Shown piece by piece: positions 9,238-17,347 of a stretch of DNA of 64,000 bases. Positions within the stretch are counted from its first letter, which is position 1, and each line of letters begins with the position of its first letter. The position numbers and the translations under genes were made by a program. The stretch comes from Marinactinospora thermotolerans DSM 45154 (GTDB taxonomy: Bacteria; Actinomycetota; Actinomycetes; Streptosporangiales; Streptosporangiaceae). The DNA is taken from the NCBI RefSeq assembly GCF_900167435.1, contig NZ_FUWS01000004.1, positions 372,001-436,000 of the forward strand. The letters run 5' to 3'. The notes under the pieces were generated by a model. The model was not told where the DNA came from. It did no database searches and saw only the letters and a list, made by a program, of their open reading frames with translations.

Positions 9238-11397
9238 ATGCGCGTCCTGCTCGTGGACAACCACGACTCCTACACCTTCAACCTGTTCCACCTGATCGCC
9301 GAGGTCGTCGGCGCGCCTCCGGTCGTGGTGTCCAACGACGATCCCCGCTGGCCGGATCTCGCGCTCGATTCCTTCGACGCGGCGGTGATCTCGCCGGGGC
9401 CGGGGCATCCCCGCAACGCCCGTGACGTCGGCCGGATCCCCCGCCTGCTGGCCGACCCGTCCCTTCCGCTGCTGGGGGTGTGCCTGGGACACCAGGCCAT
9501 CGCGCACGCCGCGGGCGCCGAGGTGACGGCGGCCCCCACGCCGCGCCACGGCCATCGCAGCCGGGTGCGCCACGACGGCACGGACCTGTTCGCCGGCCTG
9601 CCCCAGGACTTCACCGTTGTGCGCTACCACTCCCTGTGCGTGTCCGAACCTCCGCCGCCGGTCCTGGCGGTGACGGCCCGGGCCGAGGACGGGGTCGTCA
9701 TGGGCCTGCGCCACCGATCGCTCCCACGGTGGGGGGTGCAGTTCCATCCGGAGTCGGTGGACGGCGAGTACGGCCGCGCGCTGGTCGCCAACTTCCGGGA
9801 CCTCGCGTCGGCGGCCCGGCGGGATGGCCGTGGAACCGGCCGGGCTCGGGTGACCGAAACCCGGGACGACGCCGCAGAGACCCACCTGTCCGAAACCCGT
9901 TCTCCTCTCCTCACCCCTCTCTCCACCCCTCTTGACCTGCGGAAATCACCGACACGTCGGTCCGAAACCAGGGCAGCCGCCGCGCGTCCGCAACCCGTGG
10001 CACACCGCCTTCTGGCCGCGGTGGACCCCGAGGCGGTTTTCGGCCACCTCTACGCCGAACGGGAACACGCCTTCTGGCTCGACAGTGGTCTGCTCGGAGA
10101 GACCGCGCGTTTCTCCTTCCTCGGCGACGCGAGCGGCCCCGAGGGCGAGGTGCTGACCTACCGGGTGGACGAGGGCGTGGTGCGCGTGCGCGCGGGCGAC
10201 GGCGCCGAACACGAAGAGGAGGGGACGATCTTCGACGCGCTGCGCCGGCGCGTCGCCCGCCGCCCTCAGCCGGTGCCGGGGCTCCCCTTCGACTTCGCCG
10301 GCGGCTACGTCGGCTATTTCGGTTACGAGCTGAAGGCCCACTGCGGTGGGGTCCTCGCCCATCGCTCGGCGGTGCCCGACGCGGTGTGGCTGCGCTGCGA
10401 CCGCCTCGTCGTCGTGGACCACGTGGAGGGCCGTACCCACCTGGTCGCGCGCGGGCCGGGCGCCACCGCCTGGATCGAGCGCACCGCCGCCGCGATCGCG
10501 GCCCTGCCGTCCGTTCCCGCGGCGCCCGCCCCCGACGCGCCCCTCGATCCCCAGGCGCTGCTGGAACGCGACCGCGAGGGATACCTGGTCGATGTCAAGG
10601 AGTGCCAGGCCCGGCTCGCGGCGGGGGAGAGCTACGAGATCTGCCTGACCAACCGGTTGCGGCTGCCCGCACCCGACGGGGACCTGGACTTTTATCGGAG
10701 GTTGCGCCGGCACAGCCCCGCCCCCTACGCGGCGCTGCTGCGCCTGGGCGAGGTGAGCGTGTACAGCGCCTCGCCGGAGCGCTTCCTGCGTATCGGCCCC
10801 GACGGCGTCGCCGACAGCCGTCCCATCAAGGGGACGGCGCCACGTCACGACGACCCGGCGACGGACGCGCGGACACGCGACGCCCTGCGCACCGACCCGA
10901 AGACCCGCGCCGAGAACCTGATGATCGTGGACCTGCTCCGCAACGACCTGGGGCGGGTGTGCGAGGTGGGCAGCGTCGAGGTCCCGGAGTTCATGTACAC
11001 CCGCTCCTTCGCGACCGTGCACCAGTTGATCTCCACGATCCGGGGCCGGTTGCGCGACGACGTTCACCCCGTCGACGCGGTGCGCGCCTGCTTCCCCGCC
11101 GGGTCGATGACGGGGGCGCCGAAGGAGCGCACGATGGAGATCATCGACGCGCTGGAGTCCTCGGCGCGCGGCGTGTACTCGGGTGCGCTGGGCTACCTGT
11201 CCCACAACGGCACCGCCGACCTGTCCGTCGTCATCCGCTCCGCGGTGCGCCGGGGAGGGGAGTTGGAGATCGGCGCGGGGGGCGCGATCGTACTGGACTC
11301 CGATCCGGCGCAGGAGTACGCCGAGATGCTGCTCAAGGCCGCGGTCCCGTTGCGTGGAGTTCCCGGCGGGGCGGACGCCGGGCGCGCGCCGGCCTGA
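9238..11397 (+). CDS. pabAB: aminodeoxychorismate synthase, fused PabA-PabB
   Basis: A 719-residue fusion making 4-amino-4-deoxychorismate from chorismate and glutamine, for folate or a p-aminobenzoate-derived metabolite. The glutamine amidotransferase (~1-195) has NHDSYTFNLFHL, GVCLGHQ (nucleophile Cys82) and QFHPES (His170, Glu172). A Thr/Ser/Arg-rich linker of ~60 residues follows. The chorismate-binding half carries PIKGTAPR (Lys531), ENLMIVDLLRNDLG, FPAGSMTGAPK and IGAGGAIV. The PIKGT lysine distinguishes PabB from anthranilate synthase (PIAGT). No pabC or biosynthetic cluster is adjacent. ATG 9238 with GAGAGG upstream. Confidence 0.93.
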   Translation: MRVLLVDNHDSYTFNLFHLIAEVVGAPPVVVSNDDPRWPDLALDSFDAAVISPGPGHPRNARDVGRIPRLLADPSLPLLGVCLGHQAIAHAAGAEVTAAPTPRHGHRSRVRHDGTDLFAGLPQDFTVVRYHSLCVSEPPPPVLAVTARAEDGVVMGLRHRSLPRWGVQFHPESVDGEYGRALVANFRDLASAARRDGRGTGRARVTETRDDAAETHLSETRSPLLTPLSTPLDLRKSPTRRSETRAAAARPQPVAHRLLAAVDPEAVFGHLYAEREHAFWLDSGLLGETARFSFLGDASGPEGEVLTYRVDEGVVRVRAGDGAEHEEEGTIFDALRRRVARRPQPVPGLPFDFAGGYVGYFGYELKAHCGGVLAHRSAVPDAVWLRCDRLVVVDHVEGRTHLVARGPGATAWIERTAAAIAALPSVPAAPAPDAPLDPQALLERDREGYLVDVKECQARLAAGESYEICLTNRLRLPAPDGDLDFYRRLRRHSPAPYAALLRLGEVSVYSASPERFLRIGPDGVADSRPIKGTAPRHDDPATDARTRDALRTDPKTRAENLMIVDLLRNDLGRVCEVGSVEVPEFMYTRSFATVHQLISTIRGRLRDDVHPVDAVRACFPAGSMTGAPKERTMEIIDALESSARGVYSGALGYLSHNGTADLSVVIRSAVRRGGELEIGAGGAIVLDSDPAQEYAEMLLKAAVPLRGVPGGADAGRAPA

Positions 11398-11419
11398 GCC
11401 CGGCGCTCCCTGTGGCGGG

Positions 11420-11914
11420 TCAGGCCCTGGGGGCGCCCTCCAAGGGGGAGAGGACCTTGGCCAGCAGGGCGCCGAGGTGGCGGCGTTCCTCGGGGGAGAG
11501 CGATTCCAGCAGCTCCGCCTCGGCGCGCAGGCGCTGGGGGAGGAGGCGGTCCACCAGCGCGCGTCCCGCGTCGGTGAGGTGGACGTCGACCTCGCGACGG
11601 TCGCGGGTGGAGGTGGTGCGGGTGACCAGGCCCTCGCCCTCCAGGCGGGCCAGGCGCTTGGTGGTGGCCGCGCCAGAGGAGAGCGTCTCGCGGGTGAGCT
11701 GGCTGGGGCGCAGCCCCTGGCCGGTCCGGCGCAACGCGCTGAGGACCTCGAACTCCGGTCGGGAGAGCCCGGCCTCGGCGAGGGGACCGTCGATGATCTG
11801 GGAGATGAGCGCGGTCAACCGGATGACCCGGCCGACCACCTCCATGCCGGAGTAGTCGAGGTCGGGGCGCCGCTCACGCCACTGCGCCGAGAAGCGTGCC
11901 ACGGTGTCGCTCAT
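11420..11914 (-). CDS. MarR-family transcriptional regulator
   Basis: 164 residues. The winged helix is at ~55-110 (LSRPEFEVLSALRRTG, LRPSQLTRETLSSGAATTKR, LEGEGLVTRTTSTRDRREVD), with the MarR DRR wing, flanked by dimerisation helices. Start taken at ATG 11912-11914 with GAAGGA upstream; a GTG immediately before is an alternative. It is divergent from the FUSC-type exporter gene with only ~40 bp between, so it most likely represses that gene and itself. Convergent with pabAB. Confidence 0.9.
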   Translation of the reverse strand: MSDTVARFSAQWRERRPDLDYSGMEVVGRVIRLTALISQIIDGPLAEAGLSRPEFEVLSALRRTGQGLRPSQLTRETLSSGAATTKRLARLEGEGLVTRTTSTRDRREVDVHLTDAGRALVDRLLPQRLRAEAELLESLSPEERRHLGALLAKVLSPLEGAPRA

Positions 11915-11956
11915 CACGATTCCTTCACTCGTAAATCACTTTAAAATAGTTTATCT
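11915..11956. promoter_or_regulatory. AT-rich divergent promoter/operator between marR and FUSC genes
   Basis: This 42-bp spacer is strikingly AT-rich against the surrounding DNA. TAAAAT at 11942-11947 ends 9 nt before the FUSC ATG, where no Shine-Dalgarno sequence exists, suggesting a leaderless transcript. The whole spacer is short enough for one MarR dimer to block both promoters. No perfect inverted repeat is evident by eye. Confidence 0.5.
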
Positions 11957-13612
11957 ATGAATGACTTACCGTCGAAGCGCCCCGGCCCCCTGACCCGCCT
12001 GCTGCGTTCCCTGAGCCCCCGCGACGCGCTACGGCTGCGCGTGGTCTTCGGCGGCGTCGTCGTCCCGTCGTTACGCATCGGGCTGTGCGTGGCGATCCCG
12101 CTCGCGGTGACGTTCGCGCTGGGCCGTCTCGACCTCGCCCCCTATGCGCCCCTCGGTTCATTCACCGCACTGTACTGCCGCGACACCCCCTACGGCCGGC
12201 GGGCCCGTGTCCTGGCGACGGTCGGCGCCGGCCTGACCCTGTGCGTGCTGGTCGGGGCGCTGACCTCCCTGCTCACCGCCAACGGGATCGCCAAGATCGC
12301 CGTCATCGCCCTGGTGGCCGCGCTCGCCAAGTTCGCCGCCGACACCCTCTCCTTCGGTCCGCCCGCCGGGCTGATGTTCGTGTTCGCCGCGGGGGCGGCG
12401 GCCTACGCGCCGCAGACCTGGGCGGCCCTTCCGCTGGTGGTCGGCACCACCGCGGCCTCGGCCCTGCTGTGCTGGTGCGTGTCGATGGCGGGACGGCTGC
12501 TGCACCGGACCGCGCCCCAGCGCCTGGCCACCGCCCGCGCGCTCGTCGCCGTCGCGACCCTTCTCACCGCCTCGGACACGGCCCGGCCCGCCGCCCGCCA
12601 CCAGGCGCACCTGGCGGTACAGCGTTCCTGGCTGGTGCTGGGGGACGGCTCGGTCGCGGCGGGATCGGAGACGGTCCGCGGGCTGGAGGCGCTCACCGCG
12701 CGGGCCGAGACGCTGCTGCACGTCCCCGCGGAGCAGGTGCCCACGGACACGGCCGCCGAGCTGCGCGACCTCGCCTGGCGTACCCGGCTGCGCCGCGTCC
12801 CCGAGGTCACCAGCACCGATACCGAGCACGCCGAACTGCGTTCCCGCGCCCAGCAGGTGGCCGCGGGACCGGCCGCGGGCGGCCCCGCGCACCGGCTCTC
12901 CCAGTTCCTGCCCGGCGCCACCCGGGTGGGCGCGGCGTCCCTGGTCGCCGGCCTCGCCGGCATCGCCCTGGGCTTCGACCACGCCTACTGGGCGCTGGTC
13001 TCGGCCAGCGCCGTACTCCAGACCGTGAACGTCACCACGACCTGGCACCGCACGATCCAGCGGGTCGCCGGCACCCTGCTCGGCGCCGGGCTCGCCGTGG
13101 TGATCTTCGGCTTCGACCCCGGACCGGCGGCCCTGCTCGCGGTGATCGTGCTCTGCCAGCTCGGGGCGGAGCTGCTCATCCTCACCAACTACGCGTTCGC
13201 GATCCTCTTCGCCACCCCGCTCACCCTCGCCATCACCCAGCTCGCCCACCCCGCCGACGGCGCGGTGACCGAGCGCGTCCTGGCGACGGTGGTCGGCGCG
13301 CTGATCGGGGTGGTCGTCAGCATCGTCCTGGTGGATCCGGGCACCACGCGACGGCTGCGCGCCGCGCTGGTGGAGTGCCGGGCCGCGGAGGCGCGAGCCC
13401 GCCTGGCCCTGGAACGGACGCCCCGGGAGGCAGGTCCGGCCCTGGACCGGCTGGCGCGCGCGGTCATCGCGCTGCGCGAGGCGCACATGGTCGCCGGCGG
13501 AGAGCCGTGGACCGCGGGCTTCTCCGCCGAGGAGGTCACCGCCGCCGAACACGCCGCCTACGAACTGCTGGCCGTGCCCGCGCGGGTCCCCTCGGAGTTC
13601 CCCGCGCGCTGA
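11957..13612 (+). CDS. FUSC-family (aromatic acid exporter-type) membrane protein
   Basis: 551 residues. An N-terminal bundle of hydrophobic segments (~25-165, with LGSFTALYCRDTPYGRRAR) is followed by a cytoplasmic stretch (~170-310) and a second bundle (~315-475) containing FDHAYWALVSASAVLQ and TTWHRTIQRVAGTLLGAGLA, the signature of the FUSC / fusaric acid resistance-like superfamily. The C-terminal ~75 residues are charged and helical. Such proteins are thought to export aromatic or weak organic acids. Control by the divergent MarR protein is likely, with the exported aromatic as a plausible inducer. No Shine-Dalgarno; probably leaderless. Confidence 0.85.
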   Translation: MNDLPSKRPGPLTRLLRSLSPRDALRLRVVFGGVVVPSLRIGLCVAIPLAVTFALGRLDLAPYAPLGSFTALYCRDTPYGRRARVLATVGAGLTLCVLVGALTSLLTANGIAKIAVIALVAALAKFAADTLSFGPPAGLMFVFAAGAAAYAPQTWAALPLVVGTTAASALLCWCVSMAGRLLHRTAPQRLATARALVAVATLLTASDTARPAARHQAHLAVQRSWLVLGDGSVAAGSETVRGLEALTARAETLLHVPAEQVPTDTAAELRDLAWRTRLRRVPEVTSTDTEHAELRSRAQQVAAGPAAGGPAHRLSQFLPGATRVGAASLVAGLAGIALGFDHAYWALVSASAVLQTVNVTTTWHRTIQRVAGTLLGAGLAVVIFGFDPGPAALLAVIVLCQLGAELLILTNYAFAILFATPLTLAITQLAHPADGAVTERVLATVVGALIGVVVSIVLVDPGTTRRLRAALVECRAAEARARLALERTPREAGPALDRLARAVIALREAHMVAGGEPWTAGFSAEEVTAAEHAAYELLAVPARVPSEFPAR

Positions 13613-13618
13613 TCCCGG

Positions 13619-13647
13619 CCGCCCGCCGGTGCCGTGTCGGCGGGCGG
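13619..13647. terminator. bidirectional hairpin between convergent genes
   Basis: CCGCCCGCCG (13619-13628), 9-nt loop, CGGCGGGCGG (13638-13647): a perfect 10-bp stem between the stop codons of the FUSC gene and the reverse-strand gene at 13649. There is no T tract, as usual in high-GC actinobacteria. Confidence 0.65.
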
Positions 13648-13648
13648 G

Positions 13649-13909
13649 TCAGGCCGAACGGCGGGCGTGCTCGCGCGCGTAGCGCCGTTTGAACTCCGCC
13701 TTCAGCCGGGCGGCCCGGGCCGGGTCGCGGCGGCGGCGTTCGTCGTGGTCGCCGGCGGGAACCGCGCGCGCGGCGTAGTAGTCGTATCCGTCGTCGCCGG
13801 GTCTGAGCACGTCGGTGCCGCAGGCGAACACCGGCCCGGCGGCGTCGGAGTGGCTGACCGGAACGCGGATCGTCCCGTCGGGATAGCGGATCGCGACGAC
13901 CGGTGTCAC
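13649..13909 (-). CDS. hypothetical protein, 86 aa, coupled to the upstream peptidase gene
   Basis: Starts at GTG 13907-13909, overlapping the stop of the upstream metallopeptidase gene by 4 bp (GTGA), so translation is coupled. The N-terminal half is beta-like (VVAIRYPDGTIRVPVSHSDA, VFACGTDVLRPGDDGYDYYA) and the C-terminal third is a highly charged Arg/Lys helix (RLKAEFKRRYAREHARR). No signal peptide. Family unknown; co-translation suggests a partner or dedicated accessory of the peptidase. Confidence 0.7.
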   Translation of the reverse strand: MTPVVAIRYPDGTIRVPVSHSDAAGPVFACGTDVLRPGDDGYDYYAARAVPAGDHDERRRRDPARAARLKAEFKRRYAREHARRSA

Positions 13910-14607
13910 TGCATCACCCCGTAGTGGTCCTGGAAGTAGCTGGTCACATCGTAGGCGAGCCGGGTGTCCCCGGCCAGTAGGTCGGTGAGGACCTCGAAGC
14001 CGTCGCCGGCGGTCAGCGCGAACGCCTCGGCCCACCACTCGTGGCGGATGTGCCAGTAGGGCTCGCACAGCCGGGCGACGCACGCCCGGTGCAGGTCGCG
14101 CCATTCGCGCGTCTCCGACATCATCCGGTCGGCGATGTCGAGCACGTGCCCCACCTCGTGCAGGACAAGGGAGATGGACTCGTGCGGCAGGCTGCCCAAC
14201 GCGACCACACCGTAGCGGTAGATCCCGGCCAGGCGCTCGAAAGGCCGCGAGTGGGGCCCCTCGGGGTAGGTGAGCCGTCCCCGCAGCACGCCCATGCCGT
14301 CCAGTTCGACGATCGACCCCTCGCCGACGTAGATCGCCTCGACCTCGTCGATCACCCGGTCGGCGATGTGGAAGGGCAGGTTGGCCAGCGCGTTGATGTT
14401 GTCGAGGACGGTCTGCGAGGGGATCGTCCCCTCCGGCCACTGACGGTGCAGCACCCGCTCCATACGGCCCAGGTGACGACGTCCGTCGTTGGGGATGGGG
14501 ATGACCCCGGGCGGATGCGGACCACACTCGACGCGCGTGTTCGCCCGGGGGACGCGGGGGGCGACAGCGGGCGCCGGGGAGGGCGAGCGGCGGATGGCTT
14601 GAGTCAC
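13906..14607 (-). CDS. anthrax lethal factor / PPEP-like zinc metallopeptidase
   Basis: About 233 residues. Zinc-binding motif HEVGH at residues 150-154 (LVLHEVGHVLDIAD) with a downstream glutamate in EWWAEAFA (Glu194) as third ligand. This arrangement matches the M34 / Pro-Pro-endopeptidase-like (ATLF) group. The N-terminal ~45 residues are Pro/Arg-rich without a clear signal peptide, so the protein may act inside the cell or be exported by another route. GTG 14605-14607 is the most likely start, though the ribosome site is weak and the ATG of MERVLHRQWPEG is an alternative. The substrate is unknown. Confidence 0.72.
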   Translation of the reverse strand: MTQAIRRSPSPAPAVAPRVPRANTRVECGPHPPGVIPIPNDGRRHLGRMERVLHRQWPEGTIPSQTVLDNINALANLPFHIADRVIDEVEAIYVGEGSIVELDGMGVLRGRLTYPEGPHSRPFERLAGIYRYGVVALGSLPHESISLVLHEVGHVLDIADRMMSETREWRDLHRACVARLCEPYWHIRHEWWAEAFALTAGDGFEVLTDLLAGDTRLAYDVTSYFQDHYGVMQ

Positions 14608-14835
14608 AAACAGCAGATTTTCCCACTCCCGCCGTCCAGATGGCGTACCTCCCCCGAACCTGAGGCGGAAGAGGTCCCCGGGCACGCCTCCCCGCGCCTT
14701 CGAAGTGGCGGACTTCACGACGTGAGGGGCGGCCCCGACGGGGCGGGAATCCCCGCTCGGTGTTCCTCCGACGGATCCTGGCCGGAAAGACGACGGAATC
14801 CGCTTCGGTCGGCGTGGTGGCGTACGGTATCGCTC

Positions 14836-15525
14836 ATGGGGACAGCATCCGACCGGCCTTCCACCTCGGTCGAGGACTATGTGAAGGCCATCTATGACCT
14901 TCAGGAGCGCGGTTCGGGACCGGTGACCATCTCGCGCGTGGCCGAACGGCTGACCGTGTCCAACTCCTCCGTCTCGGGCATGCTGCGCAAGCTCGGCGAC
15001 CTCGGCCTGGTCGACCACCAGCGCTACGGTGACGTCCGGCTCACCCCCACCGGCGACAAGCTCGCGCTGGCGGTGCTGCGCCGCCACCGGCTGATCGAGC
15101 TGTACCTCGTCGAGGCGCTCGGCTACTCCTGGGACGAGGTCCACGACGAGGCCGAGATCCTGGAGCACGTCGTCTCCGACCAGTTCGTGGACCGCGTCGC
15201 CGACCGTCTCGGCGATCCGACGGTGGACCCGCACGGGGATCCCATCCCCACCCGCGACGGTCAGGTCGTCGAGCGCGAGGTCCGACTGTTGTCCCAGGCC
15301 CAAAGCGGCACCTCCGGCGTGATCGTCCGGGTCAACGACTCCGACCCCGAGCTGCTGCGCTTCCTCGCCGAGCAGGGCATCGGCATCGGGTTGCGCATCG
15401 AGGTGGTCGAACGTCAGCCCTTCGGGGGGCCGTTGATCGTCCGTCTGGGCCAGCCGGGGGACACCCGTGACCAGTCGCTGGGGCTGGGCGCGGCCGAGGC
15501 GCTGTGGATCACCCCCTTCTCCTGA
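14836..15525 (+). CDS. mntR: DtxR/MntR-family metal-dependent repressor
   Basis: 229 residues. An N-terminal winged helix (SVEDYVKAIYDLQERG, VTISRVAERLTVSNSSVSGM, RYGDVRLTPTGDKLA) is followed by the metal-binding/dimerisation domain (RRHRLIELYLVEALGYSWDEVH, EAEILEHVVSD, DPHGDPIP) and a C-terminal FeoA/SH3-like domain (~150-225). It senses Mn2+ or Fe2+ and represses metal uptake. Its position just upstream of a Mn/Zn-type ABC importer argues for manganese. TACGGT at 14823-14828 lies 7 nt before the ATG, so the mRNA is probably leaderless. Confidence 0.85.
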   Translation: MGTASDRPSTSVEDYVKAIYDLQERGSGPVTISRVAERLTVSNSSVSGMLRKLGDLGLVDHQRYGDVRLTPTGDKLALAVLRRHRLIELYLVEALGYSWDEVHDEAEILEHVVSDQFVDRVADRLGDPTVDPHGDPIPTRDGQVVEREVRLLSQAQSGTSGVIVRVNDSDPELLRFLAEQGIGIGLRIEVVERQPFGGPLIVRLGQPGDTRDQSLGLGAAEALWITPFS

Positions 15526-15613
15526 GCGCGCGGCCCGCCCCCTCCCGCGGTAAGCGAGTATCCCCCTAGAAGGTGCAAAAACGGTCAGAAACGTTTGTTG
15601 GGGACCCATGTGG

Positions 15614-15640
15614 TAATTAGTTAGGCGTGCCGAACATCAG
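15614..15640 (+). promoter_or_regulatory. promoter and possible DtxR/MntR box at the metal importer start
   Basis: TAATTA (15614-15619) is followed after 7 nt by the GTG start at 15627, consistent with a leaderless mRNA. TTAGTTAGGCGTGCCGAAC over the start region resembles a degenerate DtxR-family box (TTAGGTTAGGCTAACCTAA in IdeR/DtxR systems) but matches only partly on the right arm. Binding by the neighbouring repressor is inference. Confidence 0.45.
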
Positions 15641-16583
15641 AGATTGGCCGGCCTTCACCCGCGTCGCGGCCGCCACCTCCCTCGCCTCCGCGCTCCTCTC
15701 CTGCGCCGCGTGCTCCGGCGCCTCCTCCGACAGCGCCGACGACGGCGAGCTCAAGGTCCTCACCACTTTCACCGTCCTGGCCGACATGGCCCGCAACGTC
15801 GCGGGGGAGGGGGTCACGGTCGAGTCGATCACCCGCCCCGGCGCCGAGATCCACGAGTACGAACCCACCCCCGACGACCTCGTACGCGGCCAGGGGGCCG
15901 ACCTCATCCTGGACAACGGCCTCGGCCTGGAACGATGGTTCGAGCAGTTCACCGACCAGGTGGACGCCCCCTCCGCCACGCTCAGCGACGGCGTCGAGAC
16001 CATCCCCATCTCATCCGGCTCCTACCGGGGGCAGGCCAATCCACACGCCTGGATGTCACCCGCCAACGCCCTGATCTACGTCGACAACATCGCCACGGCG
16101 CTCGGCGAGATCGACCCGGCCAACGCCGAGACCTACACGGCCAACGCCGAGACCTACAAGGCCGAGATCGGCGAGATCGACACCTTCCTCACCGAGGAGC
16201 TCTCCGCCCTGCCGCACCACCGGCGCGCCCTGGTGACCTGCGAGGGCGCGTTCTCCTACCTCGCCCGCGACGCCGGTCTCCAAGAGCGCTACCTCTGGCC
16301 GGTCAACGCCGACTCCGAGGGGACCCCGCAGCAGATCGCCGCGGTCGTCTCCTTCGTCAGGGACAACGAGGTCCCCGCGGTCTTCTGCGAGAGCACGGTC
16401 AACGACGGCGCGCAGCGCCAGGTCGCCCGCGAGACCGGCGCGGAATTCGGGGGCTCCCTCTACGTCGACTCGCTGTCGGACGCCGACGGGCCGGTACCGA
16501 CCTACCTCGACCTGCTGCGCCACGACGCCGAGACGATCGTGGCCGGCCTGACCGCCTCGGAGAGCACGGAGGAGACCGCATGA
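15627..16583 (+). CDS. metal ABC transporter substrate-binding lipoprotein (ZnuA/MntA type)
   Basis: 318 residues. Signal peptide with lipobox LLSCAAC (lipidated Cys ~29), then a cluster A-I fold with VLTTFTVLADMARNVAG, GAEIHEYEPTPDDL (His ligand), ANPHAWMSPANALIY (His ligand), TCEGAFSYLARDAGL and a final VDSLSDADGPVPTYLDLLRH segment. It captures Mn2+ or Zn2+ outside the membrane for import. It lacks the long His-rich loop of many zinc-specific ZnuA proteins, which with the adjacent MntR-like gene favours manganese. First gene of a three-gene operon; its stop overlaps the next ATG. Confidence 0.9.
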   Translation: MPNIRDWPAFTRVAAATSLASALLSCAACSGASSDSADDGELKVLTTFTVLADMARNVAGEGVTVESITRPGAEIHEYEPTPDDLVRGQGADLILDNGLGLERWFEQFTDQVDAPSATLSDGVETIPISSGSYRGQANPHAWMSPANALIYVDNIATALGEIDPANAETYTANAETYKAEIGEIDTFLTEELSALPHHRRALVTCEGAFSYLARDAGLQERYLWPVNADSEGTPQQIAAVVSFVRDNEVPAVFCESTVNDGAQRQVARETGAEFGGSLYVDSLSDADGPVPTYLDLLRHDAETIVAGLTASESTEETA

Positions 16584-17347
16584 GCCAGGAAGGGGCCGAG
16601 CTCGACCGGGAGCCCGCGGTACGGGTGGAGGGCGTCGGCGTCGGCTACGGCGACGTGCTCGCCCTGGACGGTGTAGACCTCGCCATCGCGCAGGGACGTG
16701 TCTGCGGTCTGGTCGGCGCCAACGGGTCGGGCAAGTCCACCCTGTTCAAAACGGTGACCGGGATGATCACGCCGGCCCGCGGGCGGGTCCTGGTGCACGG
16801 GTTGACGCCGACCGCCGCCCGCAAGCGCGGCCTGATCGGCTACGTCCCTCAGTCCGAACAGGTCGACTGGGCCTTCCCCGTGCGCGTGGCCGACGTGGTG
16901 ATGATGGGCCGCTACGGCCACATGGGCATCACCCGCCGGCCCCGCGCCGCCGACCGGGCGGCGGTCGCCGACGCGCTGGAACGCACCCACCTGTCCGACC
17001 TCGCCGACCGCCAGATCGGCGCCCTGTCGGGTGGGCAGCGCAAACGCGCCTTCGTCGCCCGCGGCATCGCCCAGGGGGCGCGGGTCTTCCTGCTCGACGA
17101 ACCGTTCGCCGGCGTGGACAAGCGCTCGGAGGCCACCATCGTGGAGGTGCTGCGCGCCATGCGCGACGCGGGGCACACCCTGGTGGTGTCCACCCACGAC
17201 CTGGCCGGGGTCCCGGAGCTGTGCGACGAGGTGGCGCTGCTGCAACGCCGCGTGGTCGCCCACGGCTCCCCCGAGGAGGTGCTGACCCCGCAACGGCTGC
17301 TGGAGACGTTCGGCATCGAGGGCCGTCCGGTGCGGGAGGTCGCGTGA
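16580..17347 (+). CDS. metal ABC transporter ATP-binding protein
   Basis: 255 residues, cytosolic ATPase of the importer. Walker A GANGSGKST, Q-loop VPQSEQ, signature LSGGQRKRAF (a common variant in Mn/Zn importers), Walker B VFLLDEPFAGVD, H-loop STHDLAG. ATG overlaps the stop of the binding protein (ATGA) and its own stop overlaps the permease ATG (TGATG), so the operon is translationally coupled. Confidence 0.93.
   Translation: MSQEGAELDREPAVRVEGVGVGYGDVLALDGVDLAIAQGRVCGLVGANGSGKSTLFKTVTGMITPARGRVLVHGLTPTAARKRGLIGYVPQSEQVDWAFPVRVADVVMMGRYGHMGITRRPRAADRAAVADALERTHLSDLADRQIGALSGGQRKRAFVARGIAQGARVFLLDEPFAGVDKRSEATIVEVLRAMRDAGHTLVVSTHDLAGVPELCDEVALLQRRVVAHGSPEEVLTPQRLLETFGIEGRPVREVA

Noticed and set aside
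9238-11397. Anthranilate synthase TrpEG-type fusion
   Set aside because: The PIKGT motif with Lys531 is diagnostic for aminodeoxychorismate synthase.
11391-11426. GGCCTGA/TCAGGCC inverted repeat over the stops of pabAB and marR
   Set aside because: Only a 7-bp stem with a 22-nt loop, too weak to call a terminator.
12085-13692. A 535-residue forward frame and a 464-residue reverse frame over the FUSC gene
   Set aside because: Both are shadows of the FUSC coding frame, which alone shows membrane spans and family motifs.
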